Shown here one piece after another: positions 43,658 through 53,143 of a stretch of 64,000 bases of DNA. The position numbers and the translations under genes are program-made. The first letter of the stretch is position 1; each line of letters begins with the position of its first letter. The notes under the pieces are model-generated. The model was not told the DNA's origin. It worked only from the letters and a program-made list of their open reading frames with translations, and searched no databases. The stretch spans positions 3,673,583 to 3,737,582 of the forward strand of contig NZ_KI421500.1 of NCBI RefSeq assembly GCF_000473145.1. The letters run 5' to 3'. This stretch comes from Leisingera daeponensis DSM 23529. Its GTDB lineage: Bacteria; Pseudomonadota; Alphaproteobacteria; Rhodobacterales; Rhodobacteraceae.

Positions 43658-44137
43658 TCATTCTGCGCCGATGGCATCAAGCCCGGCGCGGGCGCAGGCC
43701 TCGTCCAGGTGGCCTCCGGGGGCGCCGCCAACCCCGATGCCGCCGACCAGCGCGCCGCCAATCCTGATCGGCAGGCCGCCGCCTTGGATCACCATGCGGC
43801 GGTCCATGTAGCGCAGGCCGTTATGTTGCGGGTTTTCACCGATGAAATTGGCCAGACCGGCGGTGTCGCGGCCCATCGAGGCCGAGGTGAAAGCCTTGCC
43901 CTGAGCGCTGCCTACGGTGTGCGGCCCTGAATCGTCGGCTTTCAAATGCACCTTGGTTGCACCGTCACGGGCGACGATGGCGACGCTGACACTGTAGCCG
44001 TCAGCGGCACAGGCCCCAAGCGCGGCCTGGGCGGCCTTGGTGGCCATGTCGAGCGGCAGATAGGCGGCAGTGGGAAGCTCTTGCGCGGCCAGGCTGGCGG
44101 GGGCCAGCAGGGAGGCGAGGATCAGTTTGCGGATCAT
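43658..44137 (-). CDS. GlcG/HbpS-family haem-binding protein, exported
   Basis: A 159-residue protein with a signal peptide (MIRKLILASLLAPASLAAQE) and a single GlcG/HbpS domain: MATKAAQAALGACAADGYSV, VAIVARDGATKVHLKADDSG, QGKAFTSASMGRDT and the Gly-rich end IRIGGALVGGIGVGGAPGGH. ATG at 44137 is chosen since AAGGAGA is nine bases upstream; the nearer ATG is out of frame. In Streptomyces reticuli the extracellular haem-binding HbpS modulates the SenS-SenR two-component system; here the gene lies in the same operon as a kinase and regulator, so a similar accessory-sensor role is inferred. Confidence 0.85.
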   Translation of the reverse strand: MIRKLILASLLAPASLAAQELPTAAYLPLDMATKAAQAALGACAADGYSVSVAIVARDGATKVHLKADDSGPHTVGSAQGKAFTSASMGRDTAGLANFIGENPQHNGLRYMDRRMVIQGGGLPIRIGGALVGGIGVGGAPGGHLDEACARAGLDAIGAE

Positions 44138-44227
44138 GGCATGTCTCCTTGTCAAAATCGATTGAGAGAGACTACGGCGCGAAGGGCTGGCGCGGTACTC
44201 GTAGACCTTGCACGCATCTCCGTAGTT

Positions 44228-44836
44228 CTACGGGCTGTCGCGGCCTTCGAGCCATAAACGGGTCAGTTCGGCCTGCGAGGTGGTGCCCAGCTTGGCCCCG
44301 AGCGCGGCACGGTGGCTTTCGATGGTGCGCGGCGACAGGCCGAGGCCCTCAGCGATCTGTTTCGATGTGAAGCCCTCGGCGATGCGGTCAAGCACTTGTG
44401 TCTCGCGCGGGGTGAGCGATTGCAAGAGGCTGCGCGCCTCGGCCTTTTCGGCCTCCGCCAGAAGGCGCCGTTCCAGGATTCCACTGCCTTTCTGAATGGC
44501 GTCGATCAGATCCTGCTCATCGATAGGTTTCGACAGAAAATCGACTGCGCCGTTGCGAAAAGCCTGCCTGCAGGCTTCGATATCGCCGTGGCCGGAGATG
44601 ACGACAGTTGGCCAGCCGATGTTCCGTTCTGTCAACTTTTCCTGAAGCTTCAGACCCGAGATCAGCGGCATACGAATGTCAAGGATCAAGCATCCTGGAG
44701 CAAGCCCGTCGAGCCGCGCCAGAAAGGCCTGAGGATCGGCGAAGGGGGTTACGTCCAAGCCGACGGTCGACAGCAGCAGGGTCAGCGCATCGCGCACTGC
44801 CTCGTCATCGTCGACAAGATAAACCGGATGTGTCAT
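44228..44836 (-). CDS. FixJ/LuxR-type response regulator
   Basis: A 202-residue two-component regulator. The receiver domain has the acidic pair VDDDEAVRDAL, the phosphoacceptor Asp in LILDIRMPLISG near residue 54, Thr/Ser in VVISGHGD and Lys in DFLSKPIDEQ. The C-terminal LuxR/GerE helix-turn-helix is LTPRETQVLDRIAEGFTSKQ through LSPRTIESHRAAL. Its start overlaps the stop of the kinase gene by four bases. It presumably activates this operon or its haem/oxidative targets after phosphorylation by the kinase encoded upstream. Confidence 0.93.
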   Translation of the reverse strand: MTHPVYLVDDDEAVRDALTLLLSTVGLDVTPFADPQAFLARLDGLAPGCLILDIRMPLISGLKLQEKLTERNIGWPTVVISGHGDIEACRQAFRNGAVDFLSKPIDEQDLIDAIQKGSGILERRLLAEAEKAEARSLLQSLTPRETQVLDRIAEGFTSKQIAEGLGLSPRTIESHRAALGAKLGTTSQAELTRLWLEGRDSP

Positions 44837-46371
44837 TGCGCGGCCTCCGCAATGCGAGCCGTCAGCGGCAGGTTAATCCGGAAGACCGCACCAGGGTTTC
44901 CGCTGGCATAGGAAATCGTGCCGCCTGCGCGTTCGATCAGGCGCTGGCTAAGCGCCAGCCCCAACCCGGTGCCTTCAGCGCGGGTTGTCATGAAGGGCAT
45001 GAACAGTTGGGGCACCATACTGGCCGCGACCCCGGGGCCGTTGTCGGCAATTTCGAGGGTGGCGGTATCACCGCTGCTGCGCAGTGTGACCTTGACGCGT
45101 GCCTGGGGCGTATCTTCAAGCGCCTCGAGCGCATTACGCAAGACGTTGTGGATCACCTGTTCGATTTCCACCTGATCCGCTGTCACCGTCACTGGGTGGT
45201 TTGTTGGGATGGCCTCGAGGGTAACCCCCCGGCGGTGCGCCTCGGCCGACAATAGAGCGCGGACATTGGCGATTGCATCCCACAGGTCAATCGGTGCAGC
45301 GCCGGCGCGCTGCGGGCGCGACCAGTTGCGCAGCCGGTCCAGGATCGTCGAGGCGCGCCGGGCTTGGGCGACGGTGCCATCGAGCACCGAGGCCACGGCA
45401 TCGCTGTCGCCCCGCGTCAGAAGGCGCTTGCCGGCCTGGGCCTGCGCCAGGATCGCGGTCAGGGGTTGAGTCAGTTCATGCGCCATGCCACTGGCCATTT
45501 CGCCCATTGCGTTGACCCGTGCGGCATGGCTGAGCTGAGCTTCCATCCGGCTGAGGCTGGCCTGTTGTTCGGCCTCGCGCACCCGGCTGCGTTGCCGGGA
45601 CGCAGCGGTGATTGCAGCATAAAGAAACACGGTCAGCAACAGCACAAGCGCGACCTGCGCTGGCGGAAGGAGATCGGCAGGACGCGTCCGCATTGCAGTT
45701 TCCAAAAGCAGGGGTTGCGAGCCGCTTTCAAGCGGTTTTGCGAACCGCGCCGCACTCATATCCGAGGATTGGACCAGCACCGTGCCATCCGGCAGGGATA
45801 CCCGGAAACTGGCCTTGTCTTGCGCCCAAAACGCGTCGCTGCTGCTGAACAGTTGGGCGGCATCGACGCTGAGCGCCAGGGCATAGAGTGCCTCATCCGA
45901 ATTCGGGCTGCGTTTGATCAGCAAGTAATGCTGCGTTTTCTCCGGGTGCCGCAACATTACCGGGACACCGGTGGAGTGCGCGGCGGCAGCGCGGATTTGT
46001 GCGGCGGTGTCGGCCGAAATGGCCGCCGCACCGACGATGTCCCGAGCGGGATCCAACGGCACAAGCTGCACGTCGCCGATCCGCGGATAGAACCGTGAAA
46101 TTGTTGCTGCGACGTCGAGGAAAAGATCGTTGCGCTGTCCCGCGCCGGCTACGGCAATGGCCGACAAAGCCGTCAGGTGGGCATCGTGTTGACCAGTCCG
46201 TTGCGAGGCAAGCTGTTGAAGTAAGGCGCTTTCGCTGTCGAGCCGGGCGGAATGCAGCCAAAACTGTACCGCCGCGAGGCCTGCCAGCCCCATAACCCCC
46301 GCCATCAGAGTGAGTAAAGCCGACCGGGTTGCCTTGCTCCCGAGGAGTGATATCATCCGCGTTGCGCTCAT
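44833..46371 (-). CDS. Membrane sensor histidine kinase
   Basis: A 512-residue kinase. TM1 (LLTLMAGVMGLAGLAAVQFW, residues 20-40) and TM2 (VALVLLLTVFLYAAITAA, about 240-258) enclose a 200-residue periplasmic sensing domain of unknown fold. The HisKA box MGEMASGMAHELTQPLTAIL has the phosphoacceptor His near 297, as in the DctB/FixL class; ATP-site motifs are IHNVLRNALEALED (N), DNGPGV (G1) and GTGLGLALSQRL (G2). It is the first gene of the operon. The periplasmic domain is a plausible contact for the HbpS-like protein. Confidence 0.93.
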   Translation of the reverse strand: MSATRMISLLGSKATRSALLTLMAGVMGLAGLAAVQFWLHSARLDSESALLQQLASQRTGQHDAHLTALSAIAVAGAGQRNDLFLDVAATISRFYPRIGDVQLVPLDPARDIVGAAAISADTAAQIRAAAAHSTGVPVMLRHPEKTQHYLLIKRSPNSDEALYALALSVDAAQLFSSSDAFWAQDKASFRVSLPDGTVLVQSSDMSAARFAKPLESGSQPLLLETAMRTRPADLLPPAQVALVLLLTVFLYAAITAASRQRSRVREAEQQASLSRMEAQLSHAARVNAMGEMASGMAHELTQPLTAILAQAQAGKRLLTRGDSDAVASVLDGTVAQARRASTILDRLRNWSRPQRAGAAPIDLWDAIANVRALLSAEAHRRGVTLEAIPTNHPVTVTADQVEIEQVIHNVLRNALEALEDTPQARVKVTLRSSGDTATLEIADNGPGVAASMVPQLFMPFMTTRAEGTGLGLALSQRLIERAGGTISYASGNPGAVFRINLPLTARIAEAAQ

Positions 46372-46698
46372 TAGGCAACGCTAACATGGAGTTCTTGAAC
46401 TCCAAGTCCAAAAGCTCATACCAGAATGCAGACAGCTTCTGAGCACCGTCCTCGGTCACTGCGGCATCTCTGTCTCAACGCGAGGATTTAGGGTCAGGAT
46501 CTGAAATTTGCGGAGTTCGGCGATGTTTCCCTTGAGGGTTTCAAGGATCTGTCCGCACTCATTGCTGTGAGGCAATCGTGCTGTATCGGTTTTCACAAGG
46601 CCGAACGCTGCATTTACTCGAAGCGGGCTCCTGGGCCCATCCGGTAACCTTCGCAGATCGTTCGTCCCTGTGTCCCCTTTCAAGGAACATCCAAAACA
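46372..46698. other. Region upstream of the kinase operon
   Basis: About 330 bases without a supported gene. The part next to 46371 must hold the promoter of the minus-strand operon; the part next to 46699 merges into an IS3 remnant. No clear promoter motif was recognised. Confidence 0.35.
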
Positions 46699-47060
46699 AT
46701 CGCCCCCGATAACGGTACTGAATTCACCAGCATGGAGGTACTGAGGCGGGTGCAGGCGACCGGCTTCGACTGGCACTACATCGCCCCCGGCAAGCCTCAA
46801 CAGAACGCTTTCATCGAAAGCTTCAACGGCAAGCCCCGGGCGGAATGCCTGAACGCACACTGGTTCATGAGCCTTGCAGATGCCCGCGAAAAGCCGGAGG
46901 ATTGGCGTCGGCACTACGATGAGGACAGACCCCACAGCGCAATCGGATACAACGTCCCGATTGCCTTGCATTGTCCTGATGGCGTCACCAGCCCGTCATC
47001 GTGACAGAGCCGGAAAAATGCAGCTTCTGGCGGTCAAAGGTTAGGGCTCAGAGCACACCA
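46699..47060 (+). pseudogene. IS3-family orfB 3' remnant
   Basis: The frame reads [17 protein letters not shown], the second catalytic Asp motif, then [20 protein letters not shown] with the Glu, and [20 protein letters not shown] to a TGA at 47004. The first part of orfB is missing. The bases after the stop (AGAGCCGGAAAAATGCAGCT, then CGGTCAAAGG) are the IS right end and match those of the remnant at 63.08 kb. Confidence 0.8.
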
Positions 47061-47130
47061 GATCGGAACTAAGGAACCTGGTGGCCTTTATTTCGGATCG
47101 AAAGGGGTTGCGCCGAAGAAAATTTTCATT

Positions 47131-47553
47131 ATGTGCCAGGCTATGGCAGTTATTGGCTTCAAGAGTGGCTTTGGCCGGTTGATACGCGCCGTCGCGTCAA
47201 CCATCCTTGTTGCTGTGGTTTTCCTGAACACGCTTGCTGCCATTTCTGCACATGCATCGCCTCCCGCAGATGCCGCCACCGGCGTTTCCGAAGTACAGCA
47301 CGAGACATGCACTTTGCGCAAAGCGGCACAAAGAATGCCGCACAGGCACCAGCAAAGTAACGCACGGGAAAAACCTGCTGAGGAAGGGCTGGCGTCTTGT
47401 TCAGTGGCTGTCTGCTGTGTTCACGAAGTCAACGCGGCACCAATTCTTTCCGTTGAGCACCGCCTGGTATCTGTTCAACTCGTGATAACGAACTCAGCCG
47501 GAATAGTTTCCAGGTCAGAACTCCCGCATGATCGCCCTCCCCGTTCAGTCTGA
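47131..47553 (+). CDS. Small exported Cys/His-rich protein before the Cus operon
   Basis: A 140-residue protein with an N-terminal hydrophobic segment (LIRAVASTILVAVVFLNTLA, then AISAHA), so it is probably exported. The rest holds potential metal ligands: HETCTLRKAAQRMPHRHQQ and ASCSVAVCCVHEVN. Placed 60 bases before the copper/silver efflux adaptor gene on the same strand, it may be a periplasmic copper-responsive or metal-binding protein of the DUF2946 kind. No good ribosome binding site is visible at either ATG (47131 or 47143). Confidence 0.5.
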   Translation: MCQAMAVIGFKSGFGRLIRAVASTILVAVVFLNTLAAISAHASPPADAATGVSEVQHETCTLRKAAQRMPHRHQQSNAREKPAEEGLASCSVAVCCVHEVNAAPILSVEHRLVSVQLVITNSAGIVSRSELPHDRPPRSV

Positions 47554-47612
47554 TTGAATCCGTTTGGCGTGCAATCGAGCACGCCATCTCATTCTGATCA
47601 GACGAGGTTTGC

Positions 47613-49841
47613 ATGCCGCAAGCCGAAACGAGGTGTTCTATGCGTGGACGCTATTTTGCTCTCGGTATTCTTGCACTTGCTGCAGGAGTTGCTGGGGGAG
47701 TTTATCTTGAAAAACTTATCCTGAACCCTTCTTCGATGATTGGGACCAACGAGTCCGAAATCCTGTATTGGGTTGCACCGATGGACCCGAACTTCCGGCA
47801 GCCAGGGCCGGGAAAATCCCCCATGGGGATGGATCTGGTCCCCGTGTATGCAGGCCAAGAGCCTTCGGGTGACTCTGCAGAAGTGCAACTTTCCGCAGCA
47901 GAGATTAACGCCATCGGCGTCCGCACGGCTATCTCACGCATGTCCGAGGTCTCCGGCAAGATCGAAACCGTTGGTTTTGTTGGCTACGACGAGCACCGGA
48001 CAAGCCATGTTCACACCCGCGTGGACGGCTGGATCGAAAAGCTGAATGTGCGCGCTGTCGGAGATCCCGTTCAAAAGGGCGATGTCTTATTTGAGATGTT
48101 CTCGCCACAGATTGGCTCGTCAGCCGGCGACCTGGTTCGCGCAATTGAGGCGGGAAACCCTCAGATCATTGATGCCGCCCGCAACAAACTGCGCAGCCAC
48201 GGCATGTCTGACAGGCAAATCAAGCGTATAGAAGCCAACCGTATTCCTGAGCGCAACATTGAAGTCGAGGCCCCGCAGGACGGTGTTGTGATTTCGCTTG
48301 AGGCTGCGGACGGAATGTTCCTGCAACCCGGTACGCGTGCGGCATCGCTGACAGAACTTTCAACCGTTTGGCTGATAGTCGATGTCTTTGAGCGCGACAT
48401 TGCAAAACTGACTGATAATATGCTTGCCGAAGCGCGGTTTGAGCACCTGCCTGGCCGTGTTTTCAAAGGTTCACTTGACTACATTTATCCTGAACTGGAC
48501 GCAGTGACCCGTACTCTTCCCGTGCGCTTGCAGTTTGACAACTCCGACATGCTGCTACGCCCGAACATGTTCGGTACGGTCAGTCTGATCCCATCTGAAA
48601 ATCGAATGGCTCTAACTGTCCCAACAGAGGCCATCATTCGCACCGGGGCCGCGGAACGGGTAATACTGAAAACCGGCAATGGCACTTTCAAACCCCGCCT
48701 CATTACCGCGGGGCTACGCGACAATTTCGGTGACGGCGGGCGTACGGAAGTTGCACAGGGATTGGAGCCAGGAGAAGAGGTTGTAGCCTCAGCTCAATTC
48801 CTGATCGACAGCGAAAGCGCACTGAGCGCCGGACTTATGCGCATGGCGCCGACAGATGAAGCCCCTGCACACGGATCAGGAGAGTTGGTTGCGCTGGATT
48901 TTGAGACCCGTATGGCAGAGATCCGGCACGGTGCTCTAGACAGCCTCGACTGGCCAGAAATGACGTCTCGTTTCCCGATCCGGGCTGATGTTTCTCTTTC
49001 GGGTTTGGTTGCAGGTCAGCAGGTGTCATTTCGGCTGTCTCGTGGAGCAGATGGCCTGCTCGGGCTCATCGAGCTTGGTTCAGACGACGGTGTTGCTGCC
49101 ACAGGCACCGGCATTGTGAGTGGCGTGACTACGGACGGAAAACTGTCGCTCTCACATGAACCTATTGCTGAACTCGGCTGGCCTGCAATGCAGATGGATA
49201 TGCCAGTGGCAGGCCTAGACATTGCCGAAGTACCCATGGATGTGCCGGTTGAGTTCGATCTCTCAAAAAACGATGACGGGATGTTCATCATTATCGCTGT
49301 CCGGGCTGCAGGCTCCCAGCCCATCGTAGATGCAACCCCAGAGACCAATAAACCAAGCACCTCCGAGGATGCTTCAGACATTCTCGTTTCCGGCACGATT
49401 GATCAGGTAGACACAGAAACCCGCATGGCCCTGATCACCCATGGCCTGATTGCGGAAACCGGCATGCCAGGCATGACCATGAGTTTCGCTGTGGGTGACG
49501 AATTGGACATCGCCAGCCTGCCGGTCGGCCAAGAGGCAGTGCTGACATTTGCCCGTCCGGACGGCATGACCATGGTGCTCACCGAGGTGGAAACGGCCTC
49601 ACCACCGATAGAGGTGCTGGGCAAGATCAATAGCATCGACTCTGAAACGCGGACGGCGAACATCACGCATGGCCCAGTATCGCAGATTGGCATGCCGGGC
49701 ATGACCATGGATTTCTCAATTGATCCAGCACTCGACTTAGCTGAACTGCCCGATGGACAAGAAGCGACTTTGCTTTTCACTCAGAAAGCGGACTTCACAA
49801 TGACCCTCGTAGGAATAAAGCCTGTTGAGGTGACGCAATGA
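47613..49841 (+). CDS. cusB: CusB-type RND efflux adaptor with four CusF-like domains
   Basis: A 742-residue periplasmic adaptor, far longer than the 400 residues of E. coli CusB. An N-terminal anchor (YFALGILALAAGVAGGVYLE) is followed by a heavy-metal-binding YWVAPMDPNFRQPGPGKSP segment (about 51-79), the barrel-sandwich and hairpin core (to about 410), then four tandem CusF-like domains at about 426-489, 496-566, 591-662 and 666-740. Their metal motifs are H...WPEMTSRF, H...WPAMQMDM, H...MPGMTMSF and H...MPGMTMDF. CusF uses His, Trp and two Met. It links the pump CusA to an outer-membrane channel. Confidence 0.9.
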   Translation: MPQAETRCSMRGRYFALGILALAAGVAGGVYLEKLILNPSSMIGTNESEILYWVAPMDPNFRQPGPGKSPMGMDLVPVYAGQEPSGDSAEVQLSAAEINAIGVRTAISRMSEVSGKIETVGFVGYDEHRTSHVHTRVDGWIEKLNVRAVGDPVQKGDVLFEMFSPQIGSSAGDLVRAIEAGNPQIIDAARNKLRSHGMSDRQIKRIEANRIPERNIEVEAPQDGVVISLEAADGMFLQPGTRAASLTELSTVWLIVDVFERDIAKLTDNMLAEARFEHLPGRVFKGSLDYIYPELDAVTRTLPVRLQFDNSDMLLRPNMFGTVSLIPSENRMALTVPTEAIIRTGAAERVILKTGNGTFKPRLITAGLRDNFGDGGRTEVAQGLEPGEEVVASAQFLIDSESALSAGLMRMAPTDEAPAHGSGELVALDFETRMAEIRHGALDSLDWPEMTSRFPIRADVSLSGLVAGQQVSFRLSRGADGLLGLIELGSDDGVAATGTGIVSGVTTDGKLSLSHEPIAELGWPAMQMDMPVAGLDIAEVPMDVPVEFDLSKNDDGMFIIIAVRAAGSQPIVDATPETNKPSTSEDASDILVSGTIDQVDTETRMALITHGLIAETGMPGMTMSFAVGDELDIASLPVGQEAVLTFARPDGMTMVLTEVETASPPIEVLGKINSIDSETRTANITHGPVSQIGMPGMTMDFSIDPALDLAELPDGQEATLLFTQKADFTMTLVGIKPVEVTQ

Positions 49842-52800
49842 TCGCTTCGATTATCCGGGGGTCTGTTGCAAATCGCTTCGTCGTTCTTGCACTCGCTTTC
49901 ATGATGGGCGTGATCGGGATATGGGCGATCCGCGAAACCCCCGTAGATGCTATTCCCGACTTGTCAGATGTTCAGGTCATTGTCCGCACGCCTTATGCCG
50001 GGCAAGCTCCGCAGGTTGTCGAAGATCAGGTCACTTACCCCATAGCCACGGCCATGCTCGCTGTGCCCGGGGCCAGTGACGTGAGGGGGTTTTCCTTTTT
50101 CGGCGACAGCTATGTCTACGTCGTTTTCGAAGATGGCACTGACCTTTACTGGGCGCGCACCCGCGTTCTCGAGTACCTGGGGCAGATAACCGCAAACCTT
50201 CCAGAAGGCGTTTCCCCGCAGCTTGGGCCGGATGCAACCGGTGTCGGCTGGATCTACCAGTATACGCTGATTGACCGGACTGGCGGGCACGACCTGGCCC
50301 AGCTGCGGACTCTCCAGGACTGGTTCCTGAAGTACGAACTGCAAACCGTCGATGGCGTGTCAGAGGTCGCAACCATCGGCGGGATGGTCAAGCAGTATCA
50401 GGTCGTTGTGGACCCGAACAAACTGCGTGCTTTTGACGTCACCCTGCCGCAAATCCGCAGTGCCATTCAAAACGCCAACCGCGAGACCGGCGGTTCCGTA
50501 ATTGAAATGGGCGAAGCGGAATTCATGATCCGCTCTACGGGCTATGTTGATGAACTGGCGGACCTCGCCAAAGCCCCGCTATTGGTCAACGAACGCGGTG
50601 CGGCACTGACAGTTGGCGACGTGGCAGACGTCCGCCTTGGGCCGGAAATGCGGCGCGGCGTCGGGGAGTTTAACGGCGAAGGCGATGCCGTTGGTGGGGT
50701 CGTTATCCTGCGCTGGGGCGGGAACGCCCTGGCCACGATCAAAGCTGTTGAGGCGCGTATCGAAGAGTTGCGGGCAAACCTGCCTGAAGGGGTTGAGCTT
50801 GTCACAACCTACAACCGCGCGGGCGTTATCGAGCGTGCAATCGAGAACCTCGAAACAAAGCTGACCGAAGAATTTATCGTTGTCGTTCTGGTCTGTGCAG
50901 CCTTCCTGCTGCACATCCGCTCGTCCCTCGTGATCCTTCTGTCGCTGCCTCTCGGCATCTTTGCAGCCTTCATCATCATGAAGCTGCAGGGGGTGAATGC
51001 CAACATCATGAGTTTGGGCGGGATTGCCATCGCTATCGGCGCGATGGTGGACGCAGCCATCGTCATGATCGAAGCCATGCACCGAAGGCTAGAGAAGGAA
51101 AAGCTGACCAATCAGAACCGCTGGCGCCTCGTCACCGAATGCGCAACCGAAGTGGGGCCGGCGCTTTTCTTCTCCCTGGCAATCATCACCGTGAGCTTTT
51201 TGCCGGTCTTTGTTCTGGAAAGCCAGGAAGGGCGGCTTTTCAAACCGCTGGCCTTCACCAAGACCTACGCAATGGCAGCGGCGGCGATCCTTTCCATCAC
51301 GCTGGTGCCTGTTCTGATGGGATATTTTGTGCGCGGCCGGATTCTCTCGGAGCAAAAGAACCCCCTGAACCGTATCGTGATCTGGATCTACCGGCCCTTT
51401 CTGGATGCTGCCGTCGCGTGGCCCTGGGCCACGACGTTGCTGGCCGGTGTGCTTGTCGCATCCATGTGGTGGCCGCTGCAGCGTATCGGGACCGAGTTCA
51501 TGCCAGAGCTGAACGAGGGCGACCTCCTCTATATGCCGACACTGTACCCCGGTGTCTCCATTGGCAAGGCACGCGAGGTGTTGCAGCAATCCGACCGGCT
51601 GATTGCTACGGTCCCTGAGGTCGCGACGGTGCATGGCAAGCTCGGACGCGCCGATACAGCCACGGATCCCGCTCCGCTCACGATGATCGAGACAACGATT
51701 CAGCTGAAACCTGAATCCGAATGGCGCGACGGAATGACGATGGAAAGCATCCGCGACGAGCTTGACCGCGCTGTGCAAATTCCTGGTGTGACCAATGTCT
51801 GGATTCAGCCGATTAAGAACCGCATCGACATGCTTGCCACAGGGATTAAGACACCCGTCGGCGTCAAAATCTCCGGCGCTGATTTGAGCGTCATCGGGCA
51901 AATTGGTGTCGATATCGAACGCGTGGTTGCAGGTATCGACGGCACGGCATCAGCCTATGCAGAGCGGCCAGTTGGAGGACGCTTCGTGGAGATCGACGTC
52001 AACCGCGATGCCGCTGCGCGCTATATGATGAGCGTGCGTGAAGTGCAGGATGTCGTTCAGACCGCAATCGGCGGAATGCAGGTGTCGGAATCCGTGGAAG
52101 GACTCGAGCGGTTTCCGATAAACCTTCGCTACCCCCAGGAGTGGCGGAACAGCCCCGAACGCCTGCGCGACCTTCCGGTGGTCACACCGTCCGGCGCGCA
52201 TATTCCTCTTGGCAACCTGGCAGAGGTCAAAATAGTGGATGGGCCCGGTATGATCCGGTCTGAAAACGCGCGCCGCACTGGTTTCGTTTTCATCGATATT
52301 GCTGGCCGGGATCTGGGAGGCTACGTAACCGAAGCGCGGCAACTGGTCGCCGAAGAGGTTGAATTGCCACCCGGATACTCGATCACATGGTCGGGTCAGT
52401 ACGAATACATTGAGCGTATGCAGGAGCGGCTGAAGCTGGTAGCGCCGGCCACGCTGCTTATCATCACACTGATGCTTTTTCTAGCCTTCAATCGAGTAGT
52501 TGAGGTTGGGATCATCCTTGCTGCCTTGCCGGTAGCTCTCGCAGGAGGTGTCTGGTTCCTGTGGTATTTGAGCTTTGACATCTCTGTCGCCGTTCTGGTG
52601 GGGTTCATTGCGCTTGCCGGTGTCGCGGTTGAAACCGCGATTGTTATGCTGCTGTATCTCAATCTAGCCTGGGAAAAGCGGAAAAACCTCGCGGCTGAGG
52701 CGCAGCGCGAATTGACAACCAATGATGTCGAAGAGGTGGTATTTGAAGGCGCACTTCTACGAGTACGCCCCAAGGTTATGACGGTGGCGACAATCTTCGC

Positions 52801-53017
52801 CGGCCTAATTCCGATCATGTACGGCCAAGGCACCGGTTCGGAGATCATGCAGCGTATTGCAGCCCCGATGGTTGGCGGGATGGCGACTGCCACGCTGCTG
52901 ACTCTTTTCGTCATTCCTTCAATCTTTGTGATCTGGAAGCGGTTGTCTCTTACCCGGGTCAACCGAACCCTGCTGCAGGAACCCGGCCGAGAGGCATCAC
53001 CGGTACCGGCAGAATAG
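49838..53017 (+). CDS. cusA: CusA-type heavy-metal RND pump
   Basis: A 1059-residue inner-membrane RND transporter of the heavy-metal group, exporting Cu(I)/Ag(I) by proton antiport. It begins IIRGSVANRFVVLALAFMMG and has the HME motif IAIGAMVDAAIVMIEAMHRR in TM4, plus GYFVRG and GTEFMPELNEGDLLYMPTLY typical of CusA. GVAVETAIVMLLYLNLAW in TM10 follows. Length and the twelve membrane helices are normal. It overlaps the adaptor gene by four bases. A partner outer-membrane channel gene is not seen in the window. Confidence 0.95.
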   Translation: MIASIIRGSVANRFVVLALAFMMGVIGIWAIRETPVDAIPDLSDVQVIVRTPYAGQAPQVVEDQVTYPIATAMLAVPGASDVRGFSFFGDSYVYVVFEDGTDLYWARTRVLEYLGQITANLPEGVSPQLGPDATGVGWIYQYTLIDRTGGHDLAQLRTLQDWFLKYELQTVDGVSEVATIGGMVKQYQVVVDPNKLRAFDVTLPQIRSAIQNANRETGGSVIEMGEAEFMIRSTGYVDELADLAKAPLLVNERGAALTVGDVADVRLGPEMRRGVGEFNGEGDAVGGVVILRWGGNALATIKAVEARIEELRANLPEGVELVTTYNRAGVIERAIENLETKLTEEFIVVVLVCAAFLLHIRSSLVILLSLPLGIFAAFIIMKLQGVNANIMSLGGIAIAIGAMVDAAIVMIEAMHRRLEKEKLTNQNRWRLVTECATEVGPALFFSLAIITVSFLPVFVLESQEGRLFKPLAFTKTYAMAAAAILSITLVPVLMGYFVRGRILSEQKNPLNRIVIWIYRPFLDAAVAWPWATTLLAGVLVASMWWPLQRIGTEFMPELNEGDLLYMPTLYPGVSIGKAREVLQQSDRLIATVPEVATVHGKLGRADTATDPAPLTMIETTIQLKPESEWRDGMTMESIRDELDRAVQIPGVTNVWIQPIKNRIDMLATGIKTPVGVKISGADLSVIGQIGVDIERVVAGIDGTASAYAERPVGGRFVEIDVNRDAAARYMMSVREVQDVVQTAIGGMQVSESVEGLERFPINLRYPQEWRNSPERLRDLPVVTPSGAHIPLGNLAEVKIVDGPGMIRSENARRTGFVFIDIAGRDLGGYVTEARQLVAEEVELPPGYSITWSGQYEYIERMQERLKLVAPATLLIITLMLFLAFNRVVEVGIILAALPVALAGGVWFLWYLSFDISVAVLVGFIALAGVAVETAIVMLLYLNLAWEKRKNLAAEAQRELTTNDVEEVVFEGALLRVRPKVMTVATIFAGLIPIMYGQGTGSEIMQRIAAPMVGGMATATLLTLFVIPSIFVIWKRLSLTRVNRTLLQEPGREASPVPAE

Positions 53018-53052
53018 CACGAAATGTGAAATCACCCTAAGGGGACAATCCA

Positions 53053-53143
53053 ATGAAAAAACTTACTGTAACCCTGGTTGCCTCGCTTTTGGCTGCACCC
53101 ATCGCTTCCGCTCAGACGAGCCATAGCACTGACCCGCCCCGCC
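53053..53143 (+). pseudogene. Exported protein gene, 5' fragment cut by IS3
   Basis: An ATG at 53053, preceded by AAGGGGACA, starts MKKLTVTLVASLLAAPIASA, a perfect signal peptide, and then QTSHSTDPP before the IS at 53144. It was the next gene of the Cus operon, in the place where a CusF or another periplasmic metal-binding protein gene often lies. The mature part is lost, so the family cannot be told. Confidence 0.7.

Noticed and set aside
51089..51901. Open frame opposite cusA (270 codons)
   Set aside because: Low-complexity His/Arg/Asp-rich antisense translation of the pump gene.
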